Shown here piece after piece: positions 43,341 through 52,806 of a DNA stretch of 64,000 nt (position 1 is the stretch's first letter; the number at the start of each line of letters is the position of its first letter). The notes under the pieces were generated by a model. It was not told the origin of the DNA and ran no database searches. It saw only the letters and a program-made list of their open reading frames with translations. Source of the DNA: Reichenbachiella ulvae. GTDB taxonomy: Bacteria; Bacteroidota; Bacteroidia; Cytophagales; Cyclobacteriaceae. The stretch lies in assembly GCF_025833875.1 (NCBI RefSeq), contig NZ_JAOYOD010000001.1, positions 4,464,001 through 4,528,000 on the forward strand. Direction: 5' to 3'. The position numbers and the translations under genes were made by a program.

Positions 43341-44460
43341 GAGTCTGCTGCCTTGTTTGATCTTAATTTTTATTCTTCCTTTTGGTATAAAAGCTCAGTC
43401 CTTTCATGTGGTTAAGGATTTTCGCCATGAATGGAAAAATCATGAACCTAATCTCAAAATTCTGGTGCCATACCTGAGTACCTCTTCTACTCAATCCATA
43501 ACCTTCGACCTCCCCCTTAATCAATATTCCGGATCCACTTTGTTGATTGTATGCCCGGCCCATTATTCCATATATATGGATCAAGCACTTGTTGAGGTTA
43601 CTACAATATCCGATAGCTTACTCTATTCAGTTGACAGTTTAAGGGGGCTTTACAGTTCTGGTAAAGTCAATGTTCAGATATATAGTAGCCATTGGAGGGG
43701 CAAAGATGTTCAGACTAAAATCATATCCGAAGGGAAAGGAAAGTACCTGACCGATTCAAGTGCAGGCGGTATCGATGTGCGTGAAAGTAGAAATGATGAC
43801 CTTATGATTCTTTCTTCTCTATTGGTATTTGCGGTTATGGTTATTTTTAGAACGCAGGTATATCGCTTATTTAAAGAATATTTCGCTTTAGTTAAGACTT
43901 TTCGAGTTCGTCAAAAGTTTGATCTCATCACTGCTCAAGATCCTGTTTCTCCTGCCAGCTTGGGGTTTATGTTGATGTATGCCCTATTTATTGGGGCTGC
44001 TGTTGTCAATTTATTTATTAAGCATTCATTTTCAGGTTTGGATGGGAGATTTCCCTTCATAGATGCCGAAGCAGGAACTTTAACTTGGGGGCTCTATGCT
44101 TTTGGGCTGGCTTTTTTATCGATATTCTTAAAGATTCCGTTGGTCAATATCGTTTCAAGCATATTTAACCTTCGTCGACATGCGGAGTTGCATTTTTATG
44201 CCTATTTCAGAATGTCACTTTTAATAGCCTTTCTTGTTTTTATCATGAGTTTGATTCTTTTCATCAGTGGCGAAAATTATCAGGACATTCTTCTCATTGG
44301 TTTTCGCTGGCTCTTGTTGGGTATATTGGCTATTCGATTGATAATGATGTATTTGATCCTAAATAACGCGTTTAATGTTAAGAAAATGCATTTAATTTCT
44401 TACCTTTGCAGCTCAGAATTTATACCTCTGATAATGTTCATTAAAACGCTATTTAGATAA
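43333..44460 (+). CDS. DUF4271 membrane protein
   Basis: The 375-residue protein has a signal peptide (MFRSLLPCLILIFILPFGIKA), a periplasmic part of about 130 residues, and about seven membrane segments in the second half (about 155-370), matching DUF4271. It starts 8 bases inside the preceding wecA-like gene (ATG in GAATGTTTAG), and hemD follows 27 bases later. The association of DUF4271 with hemD recurs in Bacteroidota, but its function is not known. Confidence 0.78.
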   Translation: MFRSLLPCLILIFILPFGIKAQSFHVVKDFRHEWKNHEPNLKILVPYLSTSSTQSITFDLPLNQYSGSTLLIVCPAHYSIYMDQALVEVTTISDSLLYSVDSLRGLYSSGKVNVQIYSSHWRGKDVQTKIISEGKGKYLTDSSAGGIDVRESRNDDLMILSSLLVFAVMVIFRTQVYRLFKEYFALVKTFRVRQKFDLITAQDPVSPASLGFMLMYALFIGAAVVNLFIKHSFSGLDGRFPFIDAEAGTLTWGLYAFGLAFLSIFLKIPLVNIVSSIFNLRRHAELHFYAYFRMSLLIAFLVFIMSLILFISGENYQDILLIGFRWLLLGILAIRLIMMYLILNNAFNVKKMHLISYLCSSEFIPLIMFIKTLFR

Positions 44461-44487
44461 TCCAATTATACATAAAGGTCAATTAGA

Positions 44488-45273
44488 ATGAGTGAAGATT
44501 TATTGACAGAAAACAAGGCAAGACTCAAGAAGGTATCGAGTATTTTGGTTTCACAACCTAAGCCTAGTGATGAAAAATCGCCCTACTTTAAGTTAGCTGA
44601 AAAGTACAATCTTAAAATAGATTTTAGACCGTTTATCCAAATTGACCCTGTAGATATCAAGGAGTTCAGAAAGCAAAAAATTGATATTTTGGCTCATTCT
44701 GCAGTGATATTTACGAGTAGAAATGCGGTAGATCACTTCTTTAGATTGGCCAACGAGAGCAAAGTTGAGATTCCTTCAGACATGAAGTATTTCTGTGTGT
44801 CTGAGCAGACTGCAAATTACTTGCAGAAATATATCGTAATTAGAAAGAGAAAAATCTTTACAGGAGAGCGTACCGCAAATGACCTGATCGAAATTTTGAA
44901 GAAGCATAAGAATGAGAAGTTCATCTTCCCATGCTCGAACATCAGAAAAGAGGACATACCAAGTTTTCTAGAAGAGAATGGTTACGAGTACTCAGAAGCG
45001 ATCATTTACAAAACAGTTGCGAGTGACCTATCTGATCTGGATGATGTGAAGTATGATATCATCGCTTTCTTTAGTCCTTCAGGTATTAACTCACTGTTGG
45101 TTAACTTCCCGGATTTCAAGCAAAACGAAACGAGAATTGCTGCATTTGGTCCTACAACCTCCAAGGCAGTAACGGATGCTGGATTGATTCTTGATATTCA
45201 GGCACCTTTACCAAATGCGCCATCTATGACAGGTGCAATTGAGCTTTATATTAAAGCTGCGAATAAGGTATAA
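44488..45273 (+). CDS. hemD: Uroporphyrinogen-III synthase
   Basis: The 261-residue protein has the two-lobed HemD fold: AVIFTSRNAVDHFFRLA and the first-lobe RTANDLIEIL, FIFPCSNIRKEDIPSFLEENGYEYSEAIIYKTV across the hinge, and DIIAFFSPSGINSLL plus IAAFGPTTSKAVTDAGL in the second lobe. HemD closes the linear tetrapyrrole hydroxymethylbilane to uroporphyrinogen III. Sequence conservation in this family is generally low, so the gene context (DUF4271 upstream) adds support. A terminator follows the gene. Confidence 0.88.
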   Translation: MSEDLLTENKARLKKVSSILVSQPKPSDEKSPYFKLAEKYNLKIDFRPFIQIDPVDIKEFRKQKIDILAHSAVIFTSRNAVDHFFRLANESKVEIPSDMKYFCVSEQTANYLQKYIVIRKRKIFTGERTANDLIEILKKHKNEKFIFPCSNIRKEDIPSFLEENGYEYSEAIIYKTVASDLSDLDDVKYDIIAFFSPSGINSLLVNFPDFKQNETRIAAFGPTTSKAVTDAGLILDIQAPLPNAPSMTGAIELYIKAANKV

Positions 45274-45298
45274 GACATCTCATTTAGAAACTATTTCG

Positions 45299-45340
45299 TA
45301 AGGAGTAATTTTACAGTATTTTCTGTATTATTACTCCTTA
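45299..45340 (+). terminator. Terminator after hemD
   Basis: TAAGGAGTAA (45299-45308) pairs with TTACTCCTTA (45331-45340), with an inner TACAG/CTGTA stem, and is followed by TTTGTTTT. It separates hemD from the porP gene. Confidence 0.7.
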
Positions 45341-45363
45341 TTTGTTTTAACCCATTTTTGAAC

Positions 45364-46335
45364 ATGAGAAAACTGATATTGGTTCTATTTGTGTTGTTTG
45401 GTACAAGTCAAGCTTGGGCACAGCAAGATCCTGTATTTAGTCACTACATGTTCAATCCATATTATTATGTGCCTGCACTCATTGCCTATGATGGATTGTC
45501 GAGTGTTACCTTAATTAGTCGCAATCAATGGACAGGCTATGAACCCTCCTTTGATCAACAGGGAGGAGCTCCTACGACTCAGTTTCTTAATTATTCCACT
45601 TCTTTGAATTTAGGTAAGTTGCCTTTGGCTTTGGGAGGAACATTTGTCTATGACCAGTTTGGTCCAAGAAAAGATACTTATGTGCAGTTTTCATTGGCAT
45701 ATCATTTGGACCGTCCCAGGGGGCGTTGGAGCTTGGGAGTAAGGCCTACTGTTTTTAACAAGGTGTTGGATTACAATAAGTTGGTGGTGGTTGATCCTGA
45801 GGATTTAATCAATAACCCAACAGGGGATGAGTCCTATGTAGGAGTAGACTTGGCAGGAAGTATAGCTTATTCTACAGAGTTTTTTTTAGTAGGTGTGGGC
45901 GTAGATCATTTGCTTCAACCGGACACCAATTTCGGTTTTGAGAGTTCAGATGGTGATGGAGACAATTTACAGGATATGCTGTTCAGTTTGTTTGCCAGAT
46001 ACGAATATCAGTTTACTCAAAAGTTGAGCTTGGAACCAACAGTTCTATTGAAAAGTAATCTTTCAGGTTTTTCATACGATATAAGTGCCAGAGCCATCTA
46101 TCAGAACAAGATGTGGGCAGGCTTAGCTTACAGAGATATGGAATCAATGACACTTTTATTAGGCTATTCTTTTCTGCAGGACAATAGTCTTTCGGTGGGG
46201 TATTCTTTTGATTATATATTAGTAGAACAGGAGGCAAAACAAGCCACATCTCACGAATTATTTGTTCGTTATAATCTGCCAGGATTGAACGATAGGAGTA
46301 AGAAAATAGTAAGAACGCCCAGGTTTAGGTTTTAA
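45364..46335 (+). CDS. Type IX secretion system membrane protein PorP/SprF
   Basis: Starting at the ATG at 45364 (a TTG at 45358 would add two residues) gives 323 residues with a signal peptide (MRKLILVLFVLFGTSQAWA). It continues QQDPVFSHYMFNPYYYVPAL, the conserved PorP/SprF start, then a beta-barrel with GVGVDHLLQP and a C-terminal LFVRYNLPG. Proteins of this family sit in the outer membrane and partner with secreted adhesins or the T9SS core. The gldKLMN cluster starts 182 bases downstream, on the same strand. Confidence 0.9.
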   Translation: MRKLILVLFVLFGTSQAWAQQDPVFSHYMFNPYYYVPALIAYDGLSSVTLISRNQWTGYEPSFDQQGGAPTTQFLNYSTSLNLGKLPLALGGTFVYDQFGPRKDTYVQFSLAYHLDRPRGRWSLGVRPTVFNKVLDYNKLVVVDPEDLINNPTGDESYVGVDLAGSIAYSTEFFLVGVGVDHLLQPDTNFGFESSDGDGDNLQDMLFSLFARYEYQFTQKLSLEPTVLLKSNLSGFSYDISARAIYQNKMWAGLAYRDMESMTLLLGYSFLQDNSLSVGYSFDYILVEQEAKQATSHELFVRYNLPGLNDRSKKIVRTPRFRF

Positions 46336-46517
46336 TTGATCTTATTTCCGCTTAACATTGCGATTGGTATGAAATTTTTAATTTGTCAATAAAAGTATAA
46401 TTTTAAAGACTGTATCTCGTGTTTCTTATTTTGGAAACATTATATTTATGGTTTGAATTATGCAATATATTTTGTGTATACTTGTTAGGATAAAGTATGG
46501 ATATAATATTTCGTGTT

Positions 46518-47573
46518 ATGAATAATATAGGTGTTAGAAAAATTGTATCACATCTACTTTTACTTAGTATTTTGATTGCAGGCCAGGGGTGTAGCTTGCT
46601 CAATCTATTTGGAGGTGGAGGTGATAGTTATGACGACCGAGGAGAGCTAATAGGCGCCCAAGGTCGAGAAGGATGGGAAATGGTGAGACCATTCGGTATG
46701 GTGTCCATCCCTCCAGGAACCTTCCACATGGGACAGGCTGATGAAGATGTAGCTGCTACTCAAATCAACTTTAACAAGCAGGTTACTATCGGTCCATTCT
46801 ACATGGACGATACGGAAATCACGAACAACGAATACAGACAATTTACTGAAGAAATCACTGAAGGTTCTGAAGCAGAACTTCCAGAGGGCTTCGTAGTGGC
46901 TGATTTGGTTCCTGATTCTACAGTATGGGTGAGAGATTTTACTCACCATATGGGTGATCCTTTGATGGATTATTACTGGTCACACCCTGCATTTGACAAC
47001 TATCCAGTGGTAGGTGTCGATTGGGAAGCTGCAAAATATTTTTGTGAATGGAGAACCGATCACTTGAATAGTTATAGAGCTGACAGAGGGTTGTTCCCAA
47101 TGCCTAACTTCAGATTGCCTTCGGAAGCCGAATGGGAATATGCAGCAAGAGGCGGTAGAGATATGAATAAGTATCCTTGGGGTGGTCCATACATCAGAAA
47201 CCAAAAGGGATGTTTGTTAGCAAACTTCAAACCAGGTAGAGGTAACTACTTTGATGATGGTTTTGCTTATACTTCTCCTGTAGCTACATTTTTTGCAAAT
47301 GACTATGGTCTTTACGAAATGTCAGGAAACGTAGCTGAATGGTGTGAAGATGCATTTGATGCGGCTTCAATGCCATTAGTATGGGATTTGAACCCAACTT
47401 ACTTCGACGAAGAAGAACCTAAGAAAGTAATCCGTGGAGGATCTTGGAAAGATATTGCATACTATCTAGAAACAGGTACAAGAACTTACGAGTACAAGGA
47501 TTCATCTAGAGCATCGATAGGCTTCAGATGTGCTATGACACATTTGGGTAGATCTAGTGGATCGGAATTTTAA
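46518..47573 (+). CDS. gldK: Gliding motility/T9SS lipoprotein GldK
   Basis: The ATG at 46518 gives 351 residues with a typical lipoprotein signal (IVSHLLLLSILIAGQGC); an ATG at 46497 would add seven. The body is a formylglycine-generating-enzyme/sulfatase-modifying fold: MVSIPPGTFHMGQ, GPFYMDDTEITNNEYRQF, NFRLPSEAEWEYAARGG and EMSGNVAEWCEDAF, then VIRGGSWKD and ASIGFRC. GldK forms the outer-membrane ring with GldN in the T9SS. The order gldK-L-M-N is complete here. Confidence 0.95.
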   Translation: MNNIGVRKIVSHLLLLSILIAGQGCSLLNLFGGGGDSYDDRGELIGAQGREGWEMVRPFGMVSIPPGTFHMGQADEDVAATQINFNKQVTIGPFYMDDTEITNNEYRQFTEEITEGSEAELPEGFVVADLVPDSTVWVRDFTHHMGDPLMDYYWSHPAFDNYPVVGVDWEAAKYFCEWRTDHLNSYRADRGLFPMPNFRLPSEAEWEYAARGGRDMNKYPWGGPYIRNQKGCLLANFKPGRGNYFDDGFAYTSPVATFFANDYGLYEMSGNVAEWCEDAFDAASMPLVWDLNPTYFDEEEPKKVIRGGSWKDIAYYLETGTRTYEYKDSSRASIGFRCAMTHLGRSSGSEF

Positions 47574-47622
47574 TCTTAACAATAACAAACAAAGAATTTA
47601 ATAACCTAAAATCTTTAAAACA

Positions 47623-48453
47623 ATGAGCGCAAAAAAAGGTGGACTAAAAGAGCTATTATTTACCACAATAATGCCTAAAGTATATGGTATCGGTGCTGCA
47701 GTAGTAATTGTCGGTGCTATGTTTAAAATTCTTCACTTGCCGGGTGCTGGTGAGATGCTGGGAATTGGATTGACAACTGAGGCAATCATCTTCTTCCTAA
47801 GTGCATTTGAACCAAAGCATAATGAAGTAGATTGGTCAAAGGTATATCCAGAATTGGCGGATGATTATGATGGCCCTAAAGCGCAACCTAGAGCTGCTGT
47901 TGCTCCTGCTGCTACAGGTGCTTCTGCTCAAATGGATAAAATGTTGGCAGATGCCAAGGTCGGGCCAGAATTGATAAAGAGTTTAGGTGATGGTATGAAA
48001 AATATGGCTGAGTCGGCGAAGAAAATGTCCAACCTAAGTGACGCAGCTGTAGCAACTAACGAATACGCTCAGAATGTAAAAAGTGCTTCTAAATCTTTGC
48101 TTGAGATGAACAAGTCATACGCTACTACTGCTACATCTATGGCTGCTATGGCAGATGCTTCTAAAGATGCATCAGAGTTCCACAAGCAAGTTCAGAATGT
48201 TACAAAGAATTTAGGTGCATTGAATGCAGTATATGAAATGGAGCTGAAAGATGCGAATAGCCACGTAAAAGCTATGAACAAGTTCTACTCTAATGTTACT
48301 TCTGCAATGGAAGGAATGGCAGAGGCTGCTAAGGATACTGAAAACTTCAGATCTGGAATGACTAAGCTGAACACCAACATTACCTCATTGAATAGCATCT
48401 ATGGTAATATGTTGGCAGCTATGAGAGGTGGAGGAGCACCTCAGTCTAAGTAA
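47623..48453 (+). CDS. gldL: Gliding motility/T9SS motor protein GldL
   Basis: The 276-residue protein has two hydrophobic segments at the N-terminus (about 15-35 and 50-65: YGIGAAVVIVGAMFKILHLPGAG, then TTEAIIFFLSAFEP) and a long cytoplasmic helical tail. The first transmembrane segment contains the protonatable Glu (MLGIGLTTEAI) conserved in GldL, with K at FKILHLPG. GldL and GldM form the proton-driven inner-membrane motor of the T9SS. Spacing to gldK is 49 bases and to gldM is 34. Confidence 0.95.
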   Translation: MSAKKGGLKELLFTTIMPKVYGIGAAVVIVGAMFKILHLPGAGEMLGIGLTTEAIIFFLSAFEPKHNEVDWSKVYPELADDYDGPKAQPRAAVAPAATGASAQMDKMLADAKVGPELIKSLGDGMKNMAESAKKMSNLSDAAVATNEYAQNVKSASKSLLEMNKSYATTATSMAAMADASKDASEFHKQVQNVTKNLGALNAVYEMELKDANSHVKAMNKFYSNVTSAMEGMAEAAKDTENFRSGMTKLNTNITSLNSIYGNMLAAMRGGGAPQSK

Positions 48454-48487
48454 TAAACGATCATTTTTAACCTAAAAAGCAAACATT

Positions 48488-50074
48488 ATGGCTGGAGGTA
48501 AGGAAACACCAAGACAGAAGATGATCGGTATGATGTACCTGGTACTGACTGCATTGCTCGCACTGCAGGTAAGTAATAGTGTACTAGAGAAGTTCATCTT
48601 TATAAATAAAGCATTCGAAGCTACGAATGAAGACACCCGTGGATCCAATTCACAGAAGGTAGCTTCAATTCAGAAAGCGGTTGCTGATGCTGGTAATAGA
48701 GAAAAGGACCAAGCAGTTTTAGAAAAGGCGAAGGAAGTTCGTTCGAGAACTACTGAAGTCTATAATATCATAGAAGAGTACAAGGCAGAATTGGTTAAAA
48801 GAACTGGCGGTACTGATGAAAATGGTAATTATTTAGGACAGAAGGATATTGATGCTTCATCTGCGATGTTTGTCAATGAAGAGCAGGGAAAGGACCTAAA
48901 GGAAACTTTGAATTCTTATTCTGCTTATCTAAGAGAAATGACAGGAGATTCTACCATTTCTAAATTGGCAAAGGATGCTAATGAAATAGAAGTTTTCAAG
49001 AATGATCCTAATCAAAATAAAAAGGGATTTGCTGAGTTGAACTTTGGTCACAACACCCCAATGGTAGGTGCATTGGCTTCTTTGAGTCAGTTGCAATCAG
49101 ACATGTTGGCTGAAGAGACTAAAGCTTTGACAAACTTGGCTAAGGAAGTAGGTGCAGAGGATTTGAAATTCGACAGAATTGTACCTATGGTGAAGCCAGA
49201 ATCTAAGGTAGTAGCTGCTGGTGCTAAATATGTGGCTGATATGTTTATTGCTGCATCTTCTTCAGGGATCAAACCTGAAATGACATGGGATGGCAATGAA
49301 ATGGAAGTTATTGACGGAATGGGTAAAGTAGAATTTACTGCTTCTGCTGGTAGCTATGATAAAAATGGTATGGCTAATAAGAGTTATATCGCTGCTATCA
49401 AGGTGAAATTGCCAGGTGGAAGAGATACTGTCTTTACTGATACTATTGATTACATTGTTTCTAAGCCGGTGATTCAAATTCAGTCCGCTTCTGTACAAGC
49501 GCTGTATTTGAATTGTGGAAATGAGTTGACGGTTAATGTTCCAGCATTGGGTAGTGCATATAACCCAGTTTTTGGAGCTAAAGGCGGTCAAAGCATCAAA
49601 GGTTCTAACATTGGTGATGTAACTATTGTACCTAAGTCTGCGAAAGTAACGTTAAGTGTTTCTAGTGGCGGAAACTTAATTGGTACTGAAACATTCAAAG
49701 TAAAAAGAATACCGAAACCAGAAATAACGGTTTATAGTGGTGGACGTGAAGTTGACATGAAGAGAGGTACAAAAGGTTGTCCTCGTTCAATTAAGTTGGC
49801 TGCAGTTCCAGATGAAAGTTTTGCTTCTTTCTTGCCGAAGGATGCGAAGTTTAGAGTGGCTCAATCAGAGATTACCCTAGTAAGATCGGGTAGAGCAGTA
49901 CAAAGCGTAAGACCTAGTGGTCCAGACGTAAATCTTTCTGCCATTTCTTCTCAAGCACGTGCAGGTGATGCTTTAGTAATAGAAGTGAAGAAAGTACAGA
50001 GAAGAAACTTTAGAGGTGATGTTGAGGATTTCCCTAACTTTGGCCCTAAGATTCTGACGATTAGAATTAATTAA
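48488..50074 (+). CDS. gldM: Gliding motility/T9SS motor protein GldM
   Basis: The 528-residue protein starts with a single membrane segment (QKMIGMMYLVLTALLALQVS) with a short cytoplasmic start, as in GldM. The long periplasmic part contains four domains; recognisable ones include VPMVKPESKVVAAGAKYVADMFIAASSS and the SVQALYLNCGNELTVNVP domain. GldM couples the inner-membrane motor to the GldK/GldN ring. The gene lies 11 bases before gldN. Confidence 0.94.
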   Translation: MAGGKETPRQKMIGMMYLVLTALLALQVSNSVLEKFIFINKAFEATNEDTRGSNSQKVASIQKAVADAGNREKDQAVLEKAKEVRSRTTEVYNIIEEYKAELVKRTGGTDENGNYLGQKDIDASSAMFVNEEQGKDLKETLNSYSAYLREMTGDSTISKLAKDANEIEVFKNDPNQNKKGFAELNFGHNTPMVGALASLSQLQSDMLAEETKALTNLAKEVGAEDLKFDRIVPMVKPESKVVAAGAKYVADMFIAASSSGIKPEMTWDGNEMEVIDGMGKVEFTASAGSYDKNGMANKSYIAAIKVKLPGGRDTVFTDTIDYIVSKPVIQIQSASVQALYLNCGNELTVNVPALGSAYNPVFGAKGGQSIKGSNIGDVTIVPKSAKVTLSVSSGGNLIGTETFKVKRIPKPEITVYSGGREVDMKRGTKGCPRSIKLAAVPDESFASFLPKDAKFRVAQSEITLVRSGRAVQSVRPSGPDVNLSAISSQARAGDALVIEVKKVQRRNFRGDVEDFPNFGPKILTIRIN

Positions 50075-50085
50075 ACAATTAGGTT

Positions 50086-50952
50086 ATGAAGAAATTTTGT
50101 TATGTATTAAGCCTTATTGTCTTAGTAATGGCGTCAACTTCCGGAGTAGTTATGGCTCAGGAAACGCCATCTGGGTACAATCCAGATGCTATAAGACCTG
50201 TTCATGAGTCTTATAAAATGTTTAAGAAGACAATTTGGAGAAGAATTGATTTAGAGGAAAAGCAGAATCAACCGTTTTTCTCTCGAAATGGTGAGTTATC
50301 AACCATCGTTATCGAGGCGGTTAAGGCTGGTTTACTTTTTCCATATACCAATGATTCTGTAAATACCAGAATGTCAAAGGAGACTTTCTTAGAAAATTTG
50401 AAACTAGAAGAAGCTGGTGGAGGATTGACTGAGGAGGAGATTGCCATGGGTTTTGGTGCTGAAAGTGACGATGACTTCTTTGGAGGAGGATTCGAAGAGG
50501 AAAGCACTCAGGAAGAAGAAGTGGAAGCAGTGAATGAATATGCAACTAGAGATTTTTCTATTGTAGAGATTAAAGAAGAAATGTATTTTGATCGAGTGAG
50601 ATCTAGAATGTATTTCGATCTTTTGGCTGTGACTATTTTCTTACCTGCTGATAAGAACCCTGCTATGTTTGAGAAGCCATTAGCTTCTTTTAAATATAAA
50701 GATCTTACTGCATTGTTTAGAAGTATGCCAGGTGAAGCGATCTGGTATAACGCTCAGAACACTGCAGAGCATAAGAATATGGCGGATGCTTTTGACTTGA
50801 GATTATTTAGTTCAAATATCACTAAGTTCTCTAATCCTGCGGATGAGAGAGTGGTTGATATTTACAATAAGACAAGAAGACATGGTATCATTGCTTCTCA
50901 GCAAATCGAATATGATTTGGTTGATTTTGAAAATGAACTTTGGGAATTCTAA
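50086..50952 (+). CDS. gldN: Gliding motility/T9SS protein GldN
   Basis: The 288-residue protein has a signal peptide (MKKFCYVLSLIVLVMASTSGVVMA). The body opens RPVHESYKMFKKTIWRRIDLEEKQNQPF and RNGELSTIVIEAVKAGLLFPY, and continues with FSIVEIKEEMYFDRVRSRMYFDLLAVTIFLP, matching GldN/PorN. It is a periplasmic partner of GldK. An acidic, glycine-rich linker (EEEIAMGFGAESDDDFFGGG region, about 120-150) separates the two halves. A terminator follows. Confidence 0.93.
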   Translation: MKKFCYVLSLIVLVMASTSGVVMAQETPSGYNPDAIRPVHESYKMFKKTIWRRIDLEEKQNQPFFSRNGELSTIVIEAVKAGLLFPYTNDSVNTRMSKETFLENLKLEEAGGGLTEEEIAMGFGAESDDDFFGGGFEEESTQEEEVEAVNEYATRDFSIVEIKEEMYFDRVRSRMYFDLLAVTIFLPADKNPAMFEKPLASFKYKDLTALFRSMPGEAIWYNAQNTAEHKNMADAFDLRLFSSNITKFSNPADERVVDIYNKTRRHGIIASQQIEYDLVDFENELWEF

Positions 50953-50974
50953 TTCCTGTAAGATTATATAAGAG

Positions 50975-51005
50975 AAAGGTTCTATCGAGATTCGGTAGAA
51001 CCTTT
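50975..51005 (+). terminator. Terminator after gldN, overlapping the uvrC stop codon
   Basis: AAAGGTTCTATCGA (50975-50988) pairs with TCGGTAGAACCTTT (50992-51005) with one G-T pair, then TTTTTTATG. The uvrC stop (50982-50984) lies inside the stem, so the hairpin also ends the convergent uvrC gene. Confidence 0.75.
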
Positions 51006-52793
51006 TTTTATGTGTGCTATGATAATGGATGCTTTTGAGCTGCCTATCAATTGAGCCAATTCCTTTTCACTTGCTTCTGCAACTTTCTTATAGGATTTAT
51101 ACTCTTTGAGAAGTATGGTTTTGGTCTTTTCTCCAATTCCCTTTATCTCATCCAGAGCTGATACTACCTGCCCCTTGCTTCTAAGTTGCCTGTGAAATGT
51201 AATGGCAAATCTGTGCGCCTCATCTCTTAAATGTTGTATTAGTTTAAGAGATTCTGATTTTTTGCTAATGTGTACCGGTACTGAATCTTCAGGGTAGTAG
51301 ATTTCTTCTAGTTTCTTGGCGATACCAATAATGGGTATTTGGCCATATAGGCCAATGTTCTTTAAGGCGTCACATGCAGCACTGAGTTGGCCCTTACCTC
51401 CATCGACGATGATTAGGTCTGGAAAACTCTTACCCTCTTCTTTAAGTCTTGAATATCGACGTGTCACGATTTCGCGCATTGATCCGAAATCATCTGGGCC
51501 TATGACTGTTTTGATTTTAAAGTGCCTGTAGTCCTTTTTGGCAGGTTTACCTTTTTTGAAGCAAACCATGGACGCTACAGGGTTGGTTCCCTGTATATTG
51601 GAATTGTCGAAGCACTCGATGTGATTGGGTGCTGTTTCTAATCTTAGGTCCTCTTGTAATTGTTTCACTACCCGTTGGCTCTTATCACGCTGCTGTTCGC
51701 TACGGGAGATGGAGTCTTTCTTTTTGATCAGTGCATTTTTAAACGAAAGATCAACTAGAGCTTTTTTGTCACCAATTTTGGGTACGTTGATTTCGATCTG
51801 ATCCTCCCAGTGTTCAAATGGGAGATTGGTGAGGATAGTTCGAGCATTGCTGTCGAATTGATTTCTCATTTGCATACAGACCAATTGTAATATTTCTTCA
51901 TCTGTTTCATCAAGTTTTTTCTTGATTTCCACAGAATGAGATATGTTGATCATGCCCTCATCCACATGCATGTAGTTGATAAATACCTTTTTTTCATGGG
52001 AACTAATGGTAATGATATCGGTCCTTCCCAATTTCTTGTTAACGATGACTGTCTTACTCTGAAATTTATCTAGGAGTTCGATTTTGTTTTTAAACAATTG
52101 AGCATCCTCAAATTTCAACTCTTGAGCAGCTAAATTCATTTTTTCTAAAAAGTAGTCCTTCACTGTTTTAAGATTACCTTTTAGAATGTGTCTGACTTGG
52201 GCGATTTCCTCTAAGTAGTTCGCTTCATCCTGGAGCCCCTCGCAAGGGCCCAGACAATTACCAATGTGATACTCCAGGCAAACTTTAAACTTACCTGCGC
52301 TGATATTGTCTTCTGTTAGGGCGTAATTACAAGTTCGTATTTTATAGAGCTTTTGGATTAAATCGAGCACATTGTTGAGGGCCTTTACATTGGTATAGGG
52401 TCCAAAGTATTCTCCTTCATTTGCCTCGTGCCTGCGGGTCGAAAAGATTTTGGGGAACCGCTCCTTACCGATACAGATAAATGGAAAGCTCTTATCATCC
52501 TTAAGTAGGATATTGAACCTGGGTTGGTTTTCCTTGATAAGATTGTTCTCTAGCAGTAAGGCATCGAACTCCGTGTTGACCACTACGAATTCAATGCGTT
52601 CTATTTCTTTTACCAGTTTTCGGGTTTTTAGGTTTAGGCCAGCTTGCTTGTTGAAATAGCTTGTGACTCGTTTTTTGAGATTCTTGGCTTTACCTACATA
52701 GATTAGGTCATCGTGCTTGTTAAAGTATTTGTAAACCCCCGGATCATGGGGGAGTTGACGAATACTTTCTTTTAATTGCTCTTTCTCTGTCAC
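50982..52793 (-). CDS. uvrC: Excinuclease ABC subunit C
   Basis: The 603-residue protein has the GIY-YIG nuclease domain at its start (LPHDPGVYKYFNKHDDLIYVGKAKNLKKRV), a UVR motif at about 210-245 (AAQELKFEDAQLFKNKIELLDKF), the second RNase-H-like nuclease domain (ECFDNSNIQGTNPVASMVCFKKG, IIVDGGKGQLSAACDAL), and C-terminal helix-hairpin-helix (LDEIKGIGEKTKTILLKEYKSYKKVAEAS). UvrC makes both incisions in nucleotide excision repair. The ATG is 13 bases after the pbp1A stop, so it ends the sprE-pbp1A operon. Confidence 0.95.
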   Translation of the reverse strand: MTEKEQLKESIRQLPHDPGVYKYFNKHDDLIYVGKAKNLKKRVTSYFNKQAGLNLKTRKLVKEIERIEFVVVNTEFDALLLENNLIKENQPRFNILLKDDKSFPFICIGKERFPKIFSTRRHEANEGEYFGPYTNVKALNNVLDLIQKLYKIRTCNYALTEDNISAGKFKVCLEYHIGNCLGPCEGLQDEANYLEEIAQVRHILKGNLKTVKDYFLEKMNLAAQELKFEDAQLFKNKIELLDKFQSKTVIVNKKLGRTDIITISSHEKKVFINYMHVDEGMINISHSVEIKKKLDETDEEILQLVCMQMRNQFDSNARTILTNLPFEHWEDQIEINVPKIGDKKALVDLSFKNALIKKKDSISRSEQQRDKSQRVVKQLQEDLRLETAPNHIECFDNSNIQGTNPVASMVCFKKGKPAKKDYRHFKIKTVIGPDDFGSMREIVTRRYSRLKEEGKSFPDLIIVDGGKGQLSAACDALKNIGLYGQIPIIGIAKKLEEIYYPEDSVPVHISKKSESLKLIQHLRDEAHRFAITFHRQLRSKGQVVSALDEIKGIGEKTKTILLKEYKSYKKVAEASEKELAQLIGSSKASIIIAHIKKGSTESR

Positions 52794-52806
52794 TTAACCT
52801 CCCGGT